DNA of 7,855 nt. Origin: CAYQAJ01 sp964415245. GTDB lineage: Bacteria; Planctomycetota; Planctomycetia; Pirellulales; Pirellulaceae. Under the pieces are notes generated by a model. That model did not search any database. It was not told the origin of the DNA and was given only the letters and a program-made list of their open reading frames with translations. Location of the stretch: the NCBI GenBank assembly GCA_964415245.1, contig CAYQAJ010000240.1:1-7855 (forward strand). Direction: 5' to 3'. Made by a program: the position numbers and the translations under genes. Positions 6,163-7,855 of the stretch are shown piece by piece (position 1 is the stretch's first letter; each line of letters opens with the position of its first letter).

Positions 6163-7502
6163 GGCGCGGCCTCCTCCAGCATTGCGTCTTCGAGGGCTTC
6201 CTCCGGCTTTTGCGCTGCATCGCCTTCGGCGGCTGCCTCGGAAATATGATCGGCGTCGGTGTCGGCGGCGGCCGCACCTACTCCGCCTTGCAGGAATTCA
6301 GCCAGGTCGCAAACGCCCAGGGCGCAGCGAAAGCCGATGTTGTGCTTTCGCGCGATCGAGCTATCGCCGCTTTGGAAGTGGCAACTTGCCTGGTTGTCGA
6401 AATAGGTGTCGTAGGCGCCGCCGCGCAGGCTCTTCATGGGACCCGCCAGTTCGAGCCGTCCGCCGGCGTCGTCCCACGCGCGGAAGTTGCTGTGGGTCCA
6501 CTCCCAAACGTTGCCGATCAGCTGGTAGATGCCGCCGACGCTCACTCCGCTCGAAAACTCGTGTACCGACACGACCCGCTCCGGTCCCGAGCCCCACAAG
6601 TTGGCCCGGCTGCGGTCCATCGTGTCGCCCCAGGGGAAACGTCGCTGCAGCACGCGATCGTCGGTCACCACGGGCCAGCTTCCCGACTTGACCCATTCGG
6701 CGTCGGTGGGCAATCGCTTGCCTACCCAGCGGGCGTAGGCCGACGCCTCGTACCAACTGATCCCGATCACCGGGCAATCGTGGTGCCGCGGCTCGAAGGC
6801 GCCGTACTCCCAGAACCGCGGGCCGGGGTGTCCCGTGCGATCGACGAAGTCGAGCAGCGCGGGCAGAATCTCGGGGTCCCACAGCGACATCTGCTCGTAG
6901 CCACCGCCCGCCACGAACTCGTAGTACTGCGCGTTGGTCACCGGGTAGCGGTCGAGGTAGAAACCCTCGACGCGGACGACGCGGTCGCCCGCCAGTTCGG
7001 CGCTCTGGCCGGGGGCCAGCTCGGCGTGCCGCGTTTGCAACAGCACGTTTCCCTCGGGCACGACGGCCATGTTGGCGTCGAGTGCGGCCAGGGCGCGCTG
7101 AAGCTGATCGCCGCTCAGGTTGGCCACGATCTGCGGGCGCAATAGCAACGAGTACCGCCCCTGCGTGAGCATCTCCTCGACGAGCGTCCCCGTGTCGCCG
7201 ACCGACTTGGCCGGTCGCCGCGGCGCGGCCGAATTCGACTTGTCGTCGCTCGTGCGGTCTGGCTTCGCGGCGCCGCCTTTGCGGGAATGACCTTGCTTCT
7301 CGCTGGCGGCGGTGGCCCCGCGCCTGCCGAGCTTTCGCTGCCGCCACTTGCGCGGCAACAGGCGGCGGGCCAGAAACGCGGCGACGAGTAGCGTCACCAA
7401 ACTCGCTAGAACGCACAGGCCGTTCCACAATAGTAGCGACGCCGTCACGCCGCCGACCGAGGCGGTCGCCACATCGATCCAACAGTGCCGGATACTGACC
7501 AT
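6159..7502 (-). CDS. Membrane-anchored formylglycine-generating-enzyme-like (SUMF1 fold) protein
   Basis: A 447-residue protein with one N-terminal membrane segment (about 17-45, or a tight hairpin) followed by a strongly basic stretch (46-61), which by the positive-inside rule puts the rest in the cytoplasm. A charged linker and a short helical part (about 107-145) precede an FGE/SUMF1 domain (about 145-395). The domain shows VEGFYLDRYPVTNAQYYEF, ISWYEASAYARWVGKRLPT, FPWGD, GNVWEWT (330-336), SLRGGAY and NIGFRCA. The tail is acidic and alanine-rich. The two active-site cysteines of true FGE (human Cys336 and Cys341, after RGG) align with Thr366 and Gln371, so it is unlikely to make formylglycine. 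The ATG at 7502 is preferred; a GTG at 7532 would add 10 residues. Coupled to the GTPase by the ATGA overlap, it may be a membrane-bound binding or scaffold partner. Confidence 0.85.
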   Translation of the reverse strand: MVSIRHCWIDVATASVGGVTASLLLWNGLCVLASLVTLLVAAFLARRLLPRKWRQRKLGRRGATAASEKQGHSRKGGAAKPDRTSDDKSNSAAPRRPAKSVGDTGTLVEEMLTQGRYSLLLRPQIVANLSGDQLQRALAALDANMAVVPEGNVLLQTRHAELAPGQSAELAGDRVVRVEGFYLDRYPVTNAQYYEFVAGGGYEQMSLWDPEILPALLDFVDRTGHPGPRFWEYGAFEPRHHDCPVIGISWYEASAYARWVGKRLPTDAEWVKSGSWPVVTDDRVLQRRFPWGDTMDRSRANLWGSGPERVVSVHEFSSGVSVGGIYQLIGNVWEWTHSNFRAWDDAGGRLELAGPMKSLRGGAYDTYFDNQASCHFQSGDSSIARKHNIGFRCALGVCDLAEFLQGGVGAAAADTDADHISEAAAEGDAAQKPEEALEDAMLEEAAP

Positions 7503-7571
7503 GGTTTTCAGCCAACCTATGCGTGCGGGCACGATCTCGCGTCTGCTATCGGTTCTATCATTGCCGGCGAG

Positions 7572-7855
7572 CTACTTTCGGCCGCGTCGCTGGGCAATGT
7601 CGTTTTGCAGCTTGGCGAACTGCGCCATCACCGAAGTAACCACCGGGTCGACCTTGGGCGGCTTCACGCCGCGTGCGGCCTTCGGCGCGGCGGGGTGTTC
7701 CTGCGGAGGGGCTTGTGGAACAGGTGGCGCCTGCGGCGCCTGCGCCGCTTCACGCCGAATAGCGGCCTGCCCGTCGACCGCCTTGCGAAGCTGCTTGACC
7801 ACCTCGGTCATTTCGGTGCGCTGCTGCGTCAGCTCGCGTTTCTGTTCGTTCACCG
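7572..7855 (-). CDS. Partial coiled-coil, proline-rich protein (C-terminal part)
   Basis: At least 93 residues of an open frame that runs off the window's right edge. The apparent start is only a GTG at the very edge, so this is probably the C-terminus of a longer protein. Residues 1-38 are charged and Gln/Glu/Lys-rich with heptad-like spacing, suggesting a coiled coil. Residues 39-70 are a Pro/Ala/Gln-rich flexible linker, and 71-93 form a short basic helix ending QRRGRK. It is the first visible gene of the minus-strand block. The 69 bp to the next gene's ATG (39 bp to the alternative GTG) show no terminator, so co-transcription is plausible. I do not recognise the family. It could be an adaptor for the membrane or GTPase component. 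Confidence 0.6.
   Translation of the reverse strand, partial: VNEQKRELTQQRTEMTEVVKQLRKAVDGQAAIRREAAQAPQAPPVPQAPPQEHPAAPKAARGVKPPKVDPVVTSVMAQFAKLQNDIAQRRGRK

Noticed and set aside
6360..6480. Diversity-generating retroelement variable region at the C-terminal end of the FGE (C-type-lectin-like) fold
   Set aside because: No reverse transcriptase, template repeat or enrichment of AAC/AAT codons is visible in the window.
5143..7145. Long plus-strand frames opposite the GTPase and FGE-like genes (5143-6249 and 6138-7145)
   Set aside because: The minus strand carries the P-loop, zinc-ribbon and FGE motifs; the plus-strand products are compositional shadows.

Overview
The window looks like a Planctomycetota chromosome, probably Pirellulales-like. 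This is inferred from the high GC, the Tat-exported Gfo/Idh/MocA oxidoreductase and the secreted GH71/99-like hydrolase typical of that phylum, weak Shine-Dalgarno sites, and a small GTPase linked to a formylglycine-generating-enzyme-like (FGE-like) protein. No rRNA, tRNA, CRISPR array or transposase gene is visible. Two runs of exactly 100 N (1276-1375 and 2517-2616) are assembly gaps of unknown true size, and both fall inside genes.

Layout. 1-338 is non-coding. It holds two small hairpins, three REP-like hairpins with GTAG heads arranged as a BIME, and four 7-bp tandem units that run almost to the next start codon. 339-905 (+) is a 3-methyladenine DNA glycosylase I (tag). 928-2064 (-) is a secreted GH71/99-like glycosidase, convergent with tag. 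2065-2467 is a divergent intergenic region with a 9-bp tandem repeat, a 25-bp direct repeat containing a palindrome, a possible promoter and a good ribosome binding site. 2468-3855 (+) is a Tat-exported Gfo/Idh/MocA oxidoreductase whose reading frame is broken only by the second gap. 3856-4053 is a convergent intergenic region rich in 7-bp repeats.

4054-7855 holds four genes on the minus strand. In transcription order they are the C-terminal part of a coiled-coil/proline-rich protein (7572-7855), a membrane-anchored FGE-like protein (6159-7502), a zinc-ribbon GTPase (5254-6162) that overlaps it by ATGA, and a protein resembling the N-terminal domain of GTPase-associated protein 1 (4054-4935). 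A 318-bp repeat-rich gap separates the last two.

The glycosidase and oxidoreductase could act together on exported or environmental polysaccharide. The four-gene block is the most interesting part. A regulatory GTPase, a membrane-tethered FGE-fold protein without the catalytic cysteines, and a GAP1-like partner resemble the GTPase-associated systems proposed as biological-conflict or signalling modules in multicellular or complex bacteria. This assignment comes from remembered family features and was not confirmed by a search. Almost every intergenic space carries short tandem or inverted repeats.
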